A stretch of DNA of 64,000 bases from Streptococcus sanguinis SK49. Lineage in GTDB: Bacteria; Bacillota; Bacilli; Lactobacillales; Streptococcaceae. Shown here piece by piece: positions 10,517 through 18,902 of this stretch; the first letter of the stretch is position 1; each line of letters begins with the position of its first letter. The DNA is taken from NCBI RefSeq assembly GCF_000212815.1, contig NZ_GL890985.1, positions 209,621-273,620 of the forward strand. The letters run 5' to 3'. The translations under genes and the position numbers were made by a program. The notes below the pieces were generated by a model. That model saw nothing but the letters and a program-made list of their open reading frames with translations. It was not told where the DNA came from and ran no database searches.

Positions 10517-11071
10517 ATGACCAAACGCTGCGGCTGGGTAAAAATGAACAACCCCTTATATGTGGCCTATCATGATGAGGAGTGGGGCAAGCCTCTCCAT
10601 GATGATCAGAAATTATTTGAATTGCTCTGCATGGAGACTTATCAGGCTGGACTTTCTTGGGAGACCATTCTGAATAAACGTCAGGCTTTTCGGGAAGCTT
10701 TTCATTTCTATGATGCCCAGAAAATTGCTCAGATGACGGATGCGGATCTGGATGATTTGTTGGGCAATCCCGACATCATCCGTAACAAGATGAAAATTTA
10801 TGCAACTAGGGCTAATGCCCAAGCTTTTTTGGCTGTTCAAAAGCAGTTTGGCTCTTTTAATGACTATATCTGGTCCTTTGTAGATTTCAAAACGATTGAC
10901 AATGAAATTTTGGACTACGAGGAAGCGCCAGCCAAGACAGAGCTGTCAGAAACTATGTCCAAGGCGCTGAAAAAGCAAGGCTTCAAATTTGTCGGTCCCG
11001 TTTGTGTCTATTCATTCCTAGAAGCCGCTGGCCTTATCAATGACCACGAAAATGATTGTGACTGGAAGTAG
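10517..11071 (+). CDS. tag: DNA-3-methyladenine glycosylase I
   Basis: Excises 3-methyladenine from alkylated DNA. 184 aa, typical. TagI zinc ligands are all present: Cys5, His19, His177 and Cys181 (RCGW ... YHDEEWG ... NDHENDC). YHDEEWG and SWETILNKR are family signatures; the helix-hairpin-helix glycosylase fold is expected. The start has GGAGAAAGCT upstream. It is second in the ruvA-tag operon, which groups DNA-repair functions. Confidence 0.95.
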   Translation: MTKRCGWVKMNNPLYVAYHDEEWGKPLHDDQKLFELLCMETYQAGLSWETILNKRQAFREAFHFYDAQKIAQMTDADLDDLLGNPDIIRNKMKIYATRANAQAFLAVQKQFGSFNDYIWSFVDFKTIDNEILDYEEAPAKTELSETMSKALKKQGFKFVGPVCVYSFLEAAGLINDHENDCDWK

Positions 11072-11075
11072 AACG

Positions 11076-11216
11076 ATGAAAACAAGAAAATTCCAGCTTA
11101 TTTTTATTTCTCTATATACCATTTTATTTCTAGGTAGAGGTTTGCAGTTTATTGGACAACAATGGCTGAATTATCTGCTTCATTACCTTATTGTTGATAA
11201 ACAAATGAAAACCTAG
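11076..11216 (+). CDS. Possible 46-aa membrane peptide downstream of tag
   Basis: A 46-codon frame starts 4 bases after the tag stop, with GGAAG about 8-9 bases upstream. It encodes a basic N-terminus (MKTRKF), one hydrophobic helix (about residues 7-23) and an aromatic-rich tail. The stop codon falls within the left arm of the terminator that follows, so it would be the last cistron of ruvA-tag. It is either a real small membrane protein or a remnant of a lost larger gene. No homologue is recognised. Confidence 0.35.
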   Translation: MKTRKFQLIFISLYTILFLGRGLQFIGQQWLNYLLHYLIVDKQMKT

Positions 11217-11244
11217 AGGCTCAAAGCTCTCTAGGTTTTTTTGT
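11210..11244. terminator. Terminator between tag region and Xre gene
   Basis: AACCTAGAG and CTCTAGGTT form a perfect 9-bp stem followed by seven T on the plus strand. Confidence 0.9.
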
Positions 11245-11260
11245 TATTCTCTTTATATCC

Positions 11261-11671
11261 TCATTCTCCTTTCTGCATCCAAATCTTTTCCTTGATAAAG
11301 ATGCGTAATTCATAGAAAAGCATAAAGAGGGTGGAGATGAGGAAGCCAGCCATAAAGATATGGTGCAAGTAAGCGAAGGCACCAATATAAACCAAGATGG
11401 AAAAAAGGTAGAGGATGACTAAATAATGCCATTTCTTAGCCTTACTGTCTTCGATGACCTTTTTCTCCAAGCGCCCATCCTCCTTGATGAGTGTGCCCAG
11501 GCTGATATCAAACTCCCGACTGATAGCGATGAGGTTTCCAATATCAGGGATACCTTTTTCACTTTCCCAGCGAGCAATGGCAGAGCGGGAAACCTTGAGC
11601 CTTTCCGCCAAGGCCTCCTGAGTGAGTTGATTTTGTTGACGAATGTCTTTGAGCACTTGTGAAATTTTCAT
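11261..11671 (-). CDS. Small Xre-family regulator with membrane tail
   Basis: 136 aa. HTH_3 domain at residues 5-60 (NQLTQEALAERLKVSRSAIARWESEKG), linker, then two hydrophobic segments (about 81-98 and 102-120) and a basic C-terminus. ATG at 11671 follows GAAAGGAG. It stands alone, opposite to its neighbours. Same architecture as the regulator at 9241-9747 but clearly divergent in sequence. Regulatory target unknown. Confidence 0.8.
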   Translation of the reverse strand: MKISQVLKDIRQQNQLTQEALAERLKVSRSAIARWESEKGIPDIGNLIAISREFDISLGTLIKEDGRLEKKVIEDSKAKKWHYLVILYLFSILVYIGAFAYLHHIFMAGFLISTLFMLFYELRIFIKEKIWMQKGE

Positions 11672-11823
11672 GATGATCTCCTTTCTTCAAATAAAATTAT
11701 TTAGATGATTTCCTTTTTTCATCTTTATTATAAAAATAATGAAACTATTTGCCAATAGCATTTCCCTAACAATCCAGTTATTCTGCATAACACCAATCCT
11801 TTTTAAAAGTTATCCACAGCATG

Positions 11824-11839
11824 TTGACAAGTTTGTCAA
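11824..11839. promoter_or_regulatory. Palindrome upstream of cinA
   Basis: TTGACAAGTTTGTCAA: two 7-base arms around GT, about 100 bases before cinA. Directly after it AGGAGCT-TGAC-AGCTCTTT (about 11840-11858) forms a small stem running into T-rich sequence. Either could be an operator or short terminator; function unproven. Confidence 0.35.
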
Positions 11840-11941
11840 GGAGCTTGACAGCTCTTTTTATTTCTTGAAATGAAAATCAACTTTTTTAAGATTTTTTGTG
11901 ATAAAATAAAGCCAATTCCGAATTGTAAGGTAGGAGGTTCT

Positions 11942-13198
11942 ATGAAAGCAGAAATTATTGCTGTGGGCACTGAGATTCTGACAGGTCAGATTGTCAATAC
12001 CAATGCCCAATTTTTATCTGAAAAACTGGCGAGTCTGGGGATTGATGTCTATTTTCAGACAGCAGTGGGGGACAATGAAAATCGCCTCCTCTCTGTTCTA
12101 GAAATTGCTAAAGGGCGCAGTAATCTGATTATCCTGACTGGAGGCTTGGGGCCAACAGAGGATGATTTGACCAAGCAGACCTTGGCTAAGTTCTTAAGAC
12201 GTGAGCTCAATTTTGACTCACAGGCTGTGGAAAAGCTGGATCGCTTTTTTGCTAGTCGACCGGATTATGCCCGAACGCCCAACAATGAGCGTCAGGCCCA
12301 GCTGGTCAAAGGCTCGACGCCGTTACCAAATGCGACCGGCTTAGCTGTCGGAGGCTTGTTAGAAGCAGACGGAGTGACCTATGTAGTCCTGCCTGGCCCG
12401 CCTAGTGAGCTTAAGCCTATGGTTAATAATGAGCTGGTTCCCCTCTTATCCACAGGCCAGAAATTATATTCACGGGTGCTGCGTTTCTTTGGTATCGGCG
12501 AGAGTCAGCTAGTGACTATTTTGTCAGAGATGATTGAGCAGCAGAGTGACCCCACCATTGCTCCTTATGCAAAGACAGGGGAAGTTACCCTACGACTGTC
12601 CACCAAGGCTCTGAGTCAGGTAGAAGCTGACACCAAGTTTGAGACTGTGGAAAAGGAAATTTTGGAACATAAGACTTTTGAGGGACAGCCCTTGTCAGAG
12701 ATTTTCTATGGTTACGGGGATGACAATTCCTTGGCACAGGTGGCTTTTGAGTTGCTGAAGAGTCAAGGGAAGACGATTTCGGCGGCGGAGAGTCTGACAG
12801 CAGGCCTCTTTCAAGCGACCTTAGCTGATTTTGCTGGAGCCTCTTCCATTTTTTCAGGTGGCTTTGTCACCTACAGCATGGAGGAAAAGAGCCGGATGCT
12901 GGATATTCCGTTGGGAGACTTGGAGGAGCATGGAGTTGTTTCAGCTTTTACGGCAGGGAAAATGGCAGAGCAGGCTAGAAAGCTGACCGAAAGCGACTTA
13001 GCTGTCAGTTTGACAGGTGTGGCAGGCCCAGATTCACTGGAAGATCATCCTGCAGGGACCGTTTTTATCGGTTTAGCTAGTGCTTCAGGAACGGAAACTA
13101 TTAAGGTCAATATTGCTGGACGCAGTCGTCGTGATGTGCGGAAAATTGCTGTTCTGCACGCCTTCAACCTAGTACGAAAAACTTTATTAAATAGCTGA
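11942..13198 (+). CDS. cinA: Competence/damage-inducible protein CinA
   Basis: Start at ATG 11942 with TAGGAGG directly upstream. 418 aa. N-terminal molybdopterin-binding-like (COG1058) domain about 1-170 ([37 protein letters not shown]), then a middle segment and the C-terminal CinA nicotinamide-nucleotide amidase domain from about 255 ([21 protein letters not shown]). The family is linked to NMN deamidation and, in naturally competent streptococci, to late competence as the first gene of a cinA-recA operon. CinA can bring RecA to the membrane in pneumococcus. recA follows 57 bases later. Confidence 0.95.
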   Translation: MKAEIIAVGTEILTGQIVNTNAQFLSEKLASLGIDVYFQTAVGDNENRLLSVLEIAKGRSNLIILTGGLGPTEDDLTKQTLAKFLRRELNFDSQAVEKLDRFFASRPDYARTPNNERQAQLVKGSTPLPNATGLAVGGLLEADGVTYVVLPGPPSELKPMVNNELVPLLSTGQKLYSRVLRFFGIGESQLVTILSEMIEQQSDPTIAPYAKTGEVTLRLSTKALSQVEADTKFETVEKEILEHKTFEGQPLSEIFYGYGDDNSLAQVAFELLKSQGKTISAAESLTAGLFQATLADFAGASSIFSGGFVTYSMEEKSRMLDIPLGDLEEHGVVSAFTAGKMAEQARKLTESDLAVSLTGVAGPDSLEDHPAGTVFIGLASASGTETIKVNIAGRSRRDVRKIAVLHAFNLVRKTLLNS

Positions 13199-13255
13199 AT
13201 TTTGGTATAATTAACAGATGGCCAAAAGACATTTTAGAAAAAACAGGAGAAATAA

Positions 13256-14404
13256 ATGGCAAAGAAACAAAAAAAATTAGACGAAATCTCAAAGAAATTC
13301 GGTGATGAGCGCCAAAAAGCCTTGGATAATGCCCTGAAAAACATTGAAAAGGACTTCGGTAAGGGAGCCATTATGCGTCTTGGCGAGCGGGCAGAGCAAA
13401 AGGTTCAAGTCATGAGTTCAGGCTCTCTGGCTTTAGATATTGCTCTTGGTGCTGGGGGTTATCCTAAGGGACGGATTATTGAAATCTATGGTCCGGAGTC
13501 TTCTGGTAAGACAACCGTTGCTCTTCACGCAGTTGCTCAAGCGCAAAAAGAAGGTGGTATCGCAGCCTTTATCGATGCTGAGCATGCTTTGGATCCGTCA
13601 TACGCGGCTGCTCTGGGTGTTAATATTGATGAGTTGCTGCTGTCTCAACCGGATTCTGGAGAGCAAGGACTGGAAATTGCCGGTAAGTTGATTGATTCAG
13701 GTGCGGTGGACTTGGTGGTTGTGGACTCCGTTGCAGCCCTTGTACCGCGTGCAGAAATCGATGGCGATATCGGCGACAGCCATGTCGGCTTGCAGGCTCG
13801 GATGATGAGCCAGGCTATGCGCAAACTGTCTGCTTCTATCAACAAAACGAAGACGATTGCGATTTTCATTAACCAGCTGCGTGAAAAAGTTGGCGTTATG
13901 TTTGGTAATCCTGAAACAACACCAGGTGGCCGTGCACTGAAGTTCTATGCTTCTGTCCGTCTGGATGTCCGTGGTAATACTCAAATCAAGGGAACTGGTG
14001 ATGAGAAGGATACTAATGTTGGTAAAGAAACCAAGATCAAGGTTGTTAAAAATAAGGTAGCTCCGCCATTTAAAGAAGCCTTCGTGGAAATCATGTACGG
14101 AGAAGGTATTTCTAAGACAGGTGAGCTGATTAAGATTGCGACTGATTTGGATATCATCAAAAAAGCTGGTGCTTGGTACTCCTACAATGATGAAAAGATC
14201 GGTCAAGGATCTGAAAATGCTAAAAAATACTTGGCTGATCATCCAGAAGTCTTTGACGAAATTGACCGCCAAGTTCGTGTACGTTATGGTCTGATTGAAG
14301 GCGATGACTTGGCAGAAGCGGTTGGCAGCAAGGCTGACAGCCCTGTAGAAACGATGGAAGAAGTGACTCTTGATTTGGACGATGCCATCGAAATTGAAGA
14401 GTAA
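13256..14404 (+). CDS. recA: Recombinase RecA
   Basis: Strand-exchange ATPase for recombination, transformation and the damage response. 382 aa. Walker [10 protein letters not shown] at 79-87, Walker [11 protein letters not shown] near 152-161, L1/L2 DNA-binding loops intact ([41 protein letters not shown]), and the usual acidic C-terminal tail. ATG at 13256 follows ACAGGAG. A TATAAT-like element (TGGTATAAT, 13203-13211) between cinA and recA suggests its own promoter in addition to read-through from cinA. Confidence 0.99.
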   Translation: MAKKQKKLDEISKKFGDERQKALDNALKNIEKDFGKGAIMRLGERAEQKVQVMSSGSLALDIALGAGGYPKGRIIEIYGPESSGKTTVALHAVAQAQKEGGIAAFIDAEHALDPSYAAALGVNIDELLLSQPDSGEQGLEIAGKLIDSGAVDLVVVDSVAALVPRAEIDGDIGDSHVGLQARMMSQAMRKLSASINKTKTIAIFINQLREKVGVMFGNPETTPGGRALKFYASVRLDVRGNTQIKGTGDEKDTNVGKETKIKVVKNKVAPPFKEAFVEIMYGEGISKTGELIKIATDLDIIKKAGAWYSYNDEKIGQGSENAKKYLADHPEVFDEIDRQVRVRYGLIEGDDLAEAVGSKADSPVETMEEVTLDLDDAIEIEE

Positions 14405-14415
14405 TTTTGCAAAAT

Positions 14416-14472
14416 AGGTCGCAAGACCGATGGTTTTTGTGATATAATAGACTACGATATTAGTATCGTGTA
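14416..14472 (+). promoter_or_regulatory. spx promoter and hairpin leader
   Basis: A short GGTC-GCAA-GACC hairpin (about 14418-14429) is followed by the extended -10 TG-A-TATAAT (TATAAT 14443-14448). The transcript would begin near 14455, within or beside a CTACGATA/TATCGTGTAG hairpin (14451-14472) that lies just before the AAAGGAG ribosome site. Confidence 0.6.
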
Positions 14473-14489
14473 GCGAAAGGAGTACTTAC

Positions 14490-14888
14490 ATGATCACAAT
14501 CTATACTGTCTCAAGTTGTACTAGTTGTAAAAAAGCAAAAACCTGGCTAAACGCTCATCAATTAACTTATAAAGAACAAAATTTAGGCAAAGAAGGCATC
14601 ACCAAAGAGGAACTTCTGGATATTTTAACCAAAACAGAAAATGGTATCGCGAGCATTGTTTCATCAAAAAACCGCTATGCTAAAGGTTTGGGTGTTGACA
14701 TTGAAGAATTGAGTGTCAATGAAGTTCTTGATATTATCATGGAGACCCCGCGTATTTTGAAAAGTCCTATCTTAGTGGATGATAAACGTCTCCAAATTGG
14801 TTACAAAGAAGATGATATCCGTGCTTTTCTGCCACGTTCTGTTCGCAATGTTGAAAATGCAGAAGCTCGTCTGCGTGCAGCTCTCTAA
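14490..14888 (+). CDS. spx: Spx-family transcriptional regulator
   Basis: 132-aa ArsC-like thioredoxin-fold protein that binds the RNA polymerase alpha C-terminal domain and redirects transcription under thiol or cell-wall stress. The redox switch CxxC is Cys10-Thr-Ser-Cys13 in TVSSCTSCKKAK. Streptococci carry two Spx proteins (SpxA1 and SpxA2); the copy downstream of recA corresponds by position to the SpxA2/SpxB type, though only its paralogue would settle it. Its partner subunit gene rpoA is also in the window (61115-62053). Confidence 0.9.
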   Translation: MITIYTVSSCTSCKKAKTWLNAHQLTYKEQNLGKEGITKEELLDILTKTENGIASIVSSKNRYAKGLGVDIEELSVNEVLDIIMETPRILKSPILVDDKRLQIGYKEDDIRAFLPRSVRNVENAEARLRAAL

Positions 14889-14903
14889 TCTTTGAATATA
14901 ACT

Positions 14904-14939
14904 GAAAGAGTCGGGAAGAGAATCTCGGCTCTTCTTTTT
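14904..14939 (+). terminator. spx terminator
   Basis: AGAGTCGGGA can pair with TCTCGGCTCT (two G-U pairs), followed by a T-rich run ending in TTTTT. Confidence 0.8.
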
Positions 14940-14974
14940 GTTCAGGTTGACAGAGGCTTTGGCGACTGGATGGA

Positions 14975-15002
14975 TTGACAAGGAGCAGAACTGTGATACA
15001 AT
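14975..15002 (+). promoter_or_regulatory. Promoter of first DUF1307-type lipoprotein
   Basis: TTGACA (14975-14980), 16 bases, TACAAT (14997-15002) with a TG upstream of the -10. Confidence 0.75.
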
Positions 15003-15022
15003 ATCTCTGAGGAGGATGAAAG

Positions 15023-15595
15023 ATGAAGAAAATTTTATTAGGACTGGGATTGAGTGTGGCGTTGTTAGCAGGCTGTGGACATAAAAAGACAGAGACGAAT
15101 TCGAATGCGGCTGACAAGAAAGAAATCAGCAATAATCTGCCTATCATTGATAATGCCAAGCAGCAGGAAGTGATTACTCGGACACTTGTTTTTCCAAAGG
15201 ATGAAAGAGGAAACCAGCAGAGTCAGACAGTGACTTATCAGGGAGAGCATTTTAAACGCTTGGTTATTGAAAGGTTGACTGCTACTGATGCTGAGATGAA
15301 AGAAGCTATCAAGCAGATGGGGCTGGAGGAAGCACAGAAGTCGCTCAATGAGTCACTGGAGCAGGATGCAGACTATGTGCAGGCTCGTGGACTTCAAGGT
15401 TTTAGCGGCTCAGTCACTATTTTGAATGAGAATGAGCTAAAAATGACTTCCACCTATGATTTTGAGAGTCTAGATATCGAAAAAGCGGCAGCTATGCCTT
15501 ATTTTCAAAATCTCAAGCTCAAAGAAATGATTAAGCTGACGCCAGAAGAATACATCAACAATCTCCTGATGAATGGAGCAGAAGAGCAGAAATAA
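15023..15595 (+). CDS. DUF1307 (YehR-like) lipoprotein, copy 1
   Basis: 190-aa lipoprotein: basic start, hydrophobic core and lipobox L-A-G-C with the lipidated cysteine at residue 18. The mature part begins with a Lys/Thr/Asn-rich linker, then a compact domain with the DUF1307 pattern (RTLVFP...QSQTVTYQGEHFKRLVIERL and a closing LTPEEYINNLL). ATG follows GGAGGATGAAAG. It has its own promoter and terminator, so it forms a single-gene unit. Function unknown; surface location is secure. The next gene is a diverged paralogue. Confidence 0.8.
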   Translation: MKKILLGLGLSVALLAGCGHKKTETNSNAADKKEISNNLPIIDNAKQQEVITRTLVFPKDERGNQQSQTVTYQGEHFKRLVIERLTATDAEMKEAIKQMGLEEAQKSLNESLEQDADYVQARGLQGFSGSVTILNENELKMTSTYDFESLDIEKAAAMPYFQNLKLKEMIKLTPEEYINNLLMNGAEEQK

Positions 15596-15610
15596 GCTGC
15601 TCTTTTTTAT
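15582..15610 (+). terminator. Terminator of lipoprotein copy 1
   Basis: AAGAGCAG (15582-15589) pairs with CTGCTCTT (15597-15604) followed by a T run. The left arm lies inside the last codons of the gene. Confidence 0.9.
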
Positions 15611-15639
15611 TACATTTTAATGACAGAGTGACAATCAGT

Positions 15640-15669
15640 TTGACAGCGCTTTTTTAATCATGATATGAT
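15640..15669 (+). promoter_or_regulatory. Promoter of second DUF1307-type lipoprotein
   Basis: TTGACA (15640-15645), 18 bases, TATGAT (15664-15669) preceded by TGA. Confidence 0.75.
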
Positions 15670-15700
15670 GTAGTTAACTTATTGTTTAAGGAGTTAAGAG

Positions 15701-16267
15701 ATGAAAAAAGTATTCATTTACTTATTTGCTACTCTATTATGCTTAACCGCTTGTGGTCAAAAGACTGAGCCAACTGTCAATCATTCAGACCAGCAAAAGA
15801 CCGATAAAAGCGTTGTCGAGAAATCAGAGAGTATTACCAAATCTTATCAAACGGATCAGGTATTTGAGGGAGGGAAAGAAACCAGAGTTCTAACCCTTAC
15901 ATACAAAGGTTCTGAGTATGAAAAAGTTATTCTAAGAATCAATAGGACTATTCCTGCTAATATCAAAGAAACGATGGGAGAGGATGGTATTTCATCAGCA
16001 AAAAATGAATTGTTAGAGACAGCAGAAAGTTTACTTGGATTGGATAAAATTGAAACAATCAATGGCATTGATATGCGTGCAGATGCTACATCAGATGAAT
16101 TTTTATTTGTGATTAGCGTAAATCCTAAAGAGCTCGATTTTGAAGCTGTTAAACAAATTCCAACTTATGGGGAACTTTTTGGTCAAATTCAGACTTTGAG
16201 CCCAGAGGAGTTTTTAAATAATTTTAAGGGAGAGAGTGGTGTAGAGGTACCAAATCTTTCTGAATAA
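15701..16267 (+). CDS. DUF1307 (YehR-like) lipoprotein, copy 2
   Basis: 188 aa with lipobox L-T-A-C, cysteine again at residue 18. Layout is the same as the preceding gene: polar linker, TRVLTLTYKGSEYEKVILRI, and a terminal LSPEEFLNNF against LTPEEYINNLL in copy 1. The two are clearly an old tandem duplication, with much amino-acid divergence and a lower-GC second copy. ATG follows AAGGAG. No clear terminator was found before ireB. Role unknown; the copies may bind different ligands. Confidence 0.8.
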   Translation: MKKVFIYLFATLLCLTACGQKTEPTVNHSDQQKTDKSVVEKSESITKSYQTDQVFEGGKETRVLTLTYKGSEYEKVILRINRTIPANIKETMGEDGISSAKNELLETAESLLGLDKIETINGIDMRADATSDEFLFVISVNPKELDFEAVKQIPTYGELFGQIQTLSPEEFLNNFKGESGVEVPNLSE

Positions 16268-16351
16268 CATTGCCTCTATCCATTCTGCAAAGAGCAGCTT
16301 TTAGAGGCTGAAAGTTGGAGCATACAGATATCATTGAAGAATGAATTAAAT

Positions 16352-16380
16352 TTGTGAAAAGCCTTTAATTATGCTATAAT
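16352..16380 (+). promoter_or_regulatory. ireB operon promoter
   Basis: TTGTGA (16352-16357), 17 bases, TATAAT (16375-16380) with extended TGC. Confidence 0.75.
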
Positions 16381-16410
16381 AGGGATATTCTAAAGAAAGA
16401 GGGTGTAATT

Positions 16411-16677
16411 GTGGGATTTACAGATGAAACAGTACGTTTTAATCTCGATGATTCAAATAAAAAAGAAATTAGCGAGACTTTGACCGATGTCTACAAGTCG
16501 CTCAATGAAAAAGGATACAATCCAATCAATCAAATCGTGGGATACGTACTTAGTGGTGATCCTGCGTACGTACCTCGCTATAACAATGCCCGCAATCAAA
16601 TCCGCAAATACGAGCGCGATGAGATTGTTGAGGAGTTGGTTCGTTATTATTTGAAAGGACAAGGCGTCGATCTCTAA
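16411..16677 (+). CDS. ireB: IreB family (UPF0297) regulatory phosphoprotein
   Basis: 88 aa, full-length match to UPF0297. Enterococcal IreB is phosphorylated on threonines by the PASTA-domain kinase IreK and tunes cephalosporin resistance; the N-terminal Thr-containing segment ([14 protein letters not shown]) is present. Start is GTG at 16411 behind AAAGAGGG. Its stop overlaps the start of ruvX, giving tight coupling in the conserved ireB-ruvX-DUF1292 operon. The kinase is not in this window. Confidence 0.9.
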   Translation: MGFTDETVRFNLDDSNKKEISETLTDVYKSLNEKGYNPINQIVGYVLSGDPAYVPRYNNARNQIRKYERDEIVEELVRYYLKGQGVDL

Positions 16678-17096
16678 TGAGAATTATGGGATTAGATGTG
16701 GGCTCGAAAACGGTTGGGGTTGCCATTAGTGATCCTCTTGGTTTTACGGCTCAAGGACTGGAGATTATTCCGATCCATGAAGAAAAGGGCGAATTCGGCC
16801 TAGAGCGCTTGGGTGAGCTGGTTAAAGAGTACAAGGTTGATAAGTTTGTTATTGGTCTGCCTAAGAATATGAACAATACCAGCGGTCCTCGAGTGGAGGC
16901 CAGCCAGGCTTATGGCCAGCGGGTTTCTGAGCTGTTTGGTCTGCCGGTTGATTATCAGGATGAGCGTTTGACGACGGTGGCTGCTGAACGCATGCTGGTG
17001 GAGCAGGCGGACATTAGCCGCAGCAAGCGTAAGAAAGTTATTGATAAGCTGGCGGCGCAGCTGATTTTGCAGAATTATCTGGATCGGAATTTTTAG
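16677..17096 (+). CDS. ruvX: RuvX/YqgF family nuclease
   Basis: 139-aa RNase H-fold protein linked to pre-16S rRNA 5'-end processing and Holliday-junction resolution. Motifs: [17 protein letters not shown] (first acidic residue), [25 protein letters not shown], and [16 protein letters not shown] overlaps the ireB stop as TAATG. 24 bases separate it from the DUF1292 gene. Confidence 0.95.
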   Translation: MRIMGLDVGSKTVGVAISDPLGFTAQGLEIIPIHEEKGEFGLERLGELVKEYKVDKFVIGLPKNMNNTSGPRVEASQAYGQRVSELFGLPVDYQDERLTTVAAERMLVEQADISRSKRKKVIDKLAAQLILQNYLDRNF

Positions 17097-17120
17097 AAAA
17101 GAAATGAAGGAGACACTAGT

Positions 17121-17432
17121 ATGACACATGATCATAACCATGACCACGAGCATGAAGAGCGTGAATTAATCACCTTGGTTGACGAGCAAGGGAACGAAAC
17201 TTTATTTGAAATTCTTTTGACCATTGACGGCAAGGAAGAGTTTGGCAAGAATTATGTTCTTTTGATTCCGGCCAATGCGGAAGAAGATGAGAATGGTGAA
17301 GTAGAGATTCAAGCTTATTCCTTTACCGAAAATGAAGATGGTACAGAAGGCGACCTGCAGCCAATCCCAGAGGACTCAGATGCTGAATGGGATATGATTG
17401 AAGAAGTCTTCAACAGCTTTATGGAAGAGTAA
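17121..17432 (+). CDS. DUF1292 family acidic protein
   Basis: 103-aa, very acidic cytoplasmic protein of the YrzB/DUF1292 family. The His/Asp-rich start ([12 protein letters not shown]) could bind metal, but no such function is proven. The core reads [21 protein letters not shown] and the C-terminus ends [15 protein letters not shown]. Third gene of the conserved ireB-ruvX operon; ATG follows GAAGGAGA. Precise role unknown. Confidence 0.85.
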   Translation: MTHDHNHDHEHEERELITLVDEQGNETLFEILLTIDGKEEFGKNYVLLIPANAEEDENGEVEIQAYSFTENEDGTEGDLQPIPEDSDAEWDMIEEVFNSFMEE

Positions 17433-17505
17433 GACTGGCCTAGTCTCGTTTCCAAAAATGGACAAGTGCAGGCAAGTGCTAGCTGAATTTGACAGATAAA
17501 GGAAG

Positions 17506-17526
17506 TAGCCAAGGCTTGGCTATTTT
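17506..17526 (+). terminator. Terminator of ireB operon
   Basis: TAGCCAA-GGC-TTGGCTA perfect stem (17506-17522) followed by TTTT. Confidence 0.75.
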
Positions 17527-17552
17527 CCATCTCGTATCATAAAGATTAGAAA

Positions 17553-17602
17553 GAGGAGCGAGTTGCAATTCAGATTTGAATTCTGCTTCGCTGCTCTTTT
17601 TT
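17553..17602 (+). promoter_or_regulatory. Hairpin with T run immediately before folC
   Basis: Outer GAGC/GCTC and AGCGA/TCGCT pairs enclose AATTCA-GATT-TGAATT; the T run ends about 11 bases before the folC ATG. It looks like an intrinsic terminator or an attenuator acting on folC. Confidence 0.5.
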
Positions 17603-17612
17603 GGGTAAGAAA

Positions 17613-18845
17613 ATGAATGAAATTGAAGAATGGCTGAATAGCCGAATTGGTCTAAACTTTCGTTCGGGTCTAGGGCGGATGCAGCGGGCTGTAGCTCTTT
17701 TGGGAAATCCTGAGCAGAGTTTTCCAACGATTCATGTAACGGGTACAAATGGCAAAGGCTCTACTATTGCTTTCATGCGTCAGCTGTTTGCGGGGCATGG
17801 TCGCAAGACAGGGAGTTTTACCTCGCCTCATATGATTAGTATTCACGATCGGATTTGTATTAACGGTCAACCGATTGCTCCAGCTGATTTTATCCGTCTG
17901 GGTCAAGAGGTGCAAAAGATGGAGCAAGAACTGCTCAAAAGTCATGACCAGCTGTCCTATTTTGAAATTCTGACCTTGATTGCCTTTCTCTATTTCAAGG
18001 AGCAGGAAGTGGACATAGCCCTGATTGAGGTGGGGATCGGCGGACTCTTAGACACGACTAATGTCATTACGGGAGATATTGCGGCCATCAGCTCCGTAGG
18101 CTTGGATCACCAAGAGACTCTGGGAAAGAGCTTGACAGCGATAGCAGAGCAAAAGGCAGGGATTTTCAAGCCAGGGCGGCCAGCGGTCATCGGGCCGCTG
18201 CCAGAAGAGTCACGATTGGTTTGTGAGCAGCGAGCTCAGGAGCTGGGAGTAGAACTCTATCAATATGGTCGCGATTTTTCTCTGGCAAATCAGACTTTTT
18301 CCAATTCGACTATGACCCTATCCAATCTTGAACTGGGCCTCAAGGGAGGCTATCAGGAGGAAAATGCAGCGCTGGCTTTGCAGGCATTCCTGCTCTTCAT
18401 GCAGCAGCAGGGCTGGGAAGTAGATTCTGCTAAGATTCGGACGGCCTTGCAGGAGACTCGGTGGGCAGGGCGTTTGGAAGAAGTCAGTCCAGGTATTTAT
18501 CTTGATGGGGCCCATAATCTTCCTGCACTGGAAAGGTTAGTGGAGTTTATCCAGAGCCAGAAAGATAAAGAGTGCTTGCTTCTTTTTGGTGCTCTCAAGC
18601 GTAAGGACTATAGCACTATGCTAGCTTATCTGCGAGAGGTTCTGCCAGATGTTCAGTTGACGGTTACTTCCTTTTCTGATGGAGATTCCCTTGGTCAAGC
18701 TGAAGCGGAAGGCTTCTTATACATAGAGGATTATCAGCACCTCATTCAGAATTTTCAGGAGAGGCAAAACGATAATCAGCTACTTTTCATTACGGGATCC
18801 CTCTATTTTATTGCAGAAGTTAGAGCTTATTTGACAAGTTTATAA
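17613..18845 (+). CDS. folC: Folylpolyglutamate synthase / dihydrofolate synthase
   Basis: Adds glutamate to folates (and to dihydropteroate). 410 aa from ATG 17613 (MNEIEEWLNS); no strong Shine-Dalgarno is seen. Mur-ligase-type P-loop TGTNGKGS at 43-50, FTSPHMISIHDRICING, the Mg-binding VGIGGLLDTTNVI, and DGAHN in the C-terminal domain. The gene follows a hairpin with T run, so initiation may depend on read-through or a promoter I cannot place. Confidence 0.95.
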   Translation: MNEIEEWLNSRIGLNFRSGLGRMQRAVALLGNPEQSFPTIHVTGTNGKGSTIAFMRQLFAGHGRKTGSFTSPHMISIHDRICINGQPIAPADFIRLGQEVQKMEQELLKSHDQLSYFEILTLIAFLYFKEQEVDIALIEVGIGGLLDTTNVITGDIAAISSVGLDHQETLGKSLTAIAEQKAGIFKPGRPAVIGPLPEESRLVCEQRAQELGVELYQYGRDFSLANQTFSNSTMTLSNLELGLKGGYQEENAALALQAFLLFMQQQGWEVDSAKIRTALQETRWAGRLEEVSPGIYLDGAHNLPALERLVEFIQSQKDKECLLLFGALKRKDYSTMLAYLREVLPDVQLTVTSFSDGDSLGQAEAEGFLYIEDYQHLIQNFQERQNDNQLLFITGSLYFIAEVRAYLTSL

Positions 18846-18846
18846 A

Positions 18847-18876
18847 TTGACCGCCAGAGTCTCGCTTTGGTACAAT
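18847..18876 (+). promoter_or_regulatory. Promoter of Ser-rich lipoprotein
   Basis: TTGACC (18847-18852), 18 bases, TACAAT (18871-18876) with extended TGG. Confidence 0.7.
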
Positions 18877-18902
18877 AAAGACAGAAGAAAAAGGAGAATA
18901 CT

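Noticed and set aside
11917..11924. TCCGAATT as the cinA SigX box
   Set aside because: Two mismatches to TACGAATA, and the transcript would start right at the ribosome site; kept only as a question in the findings.
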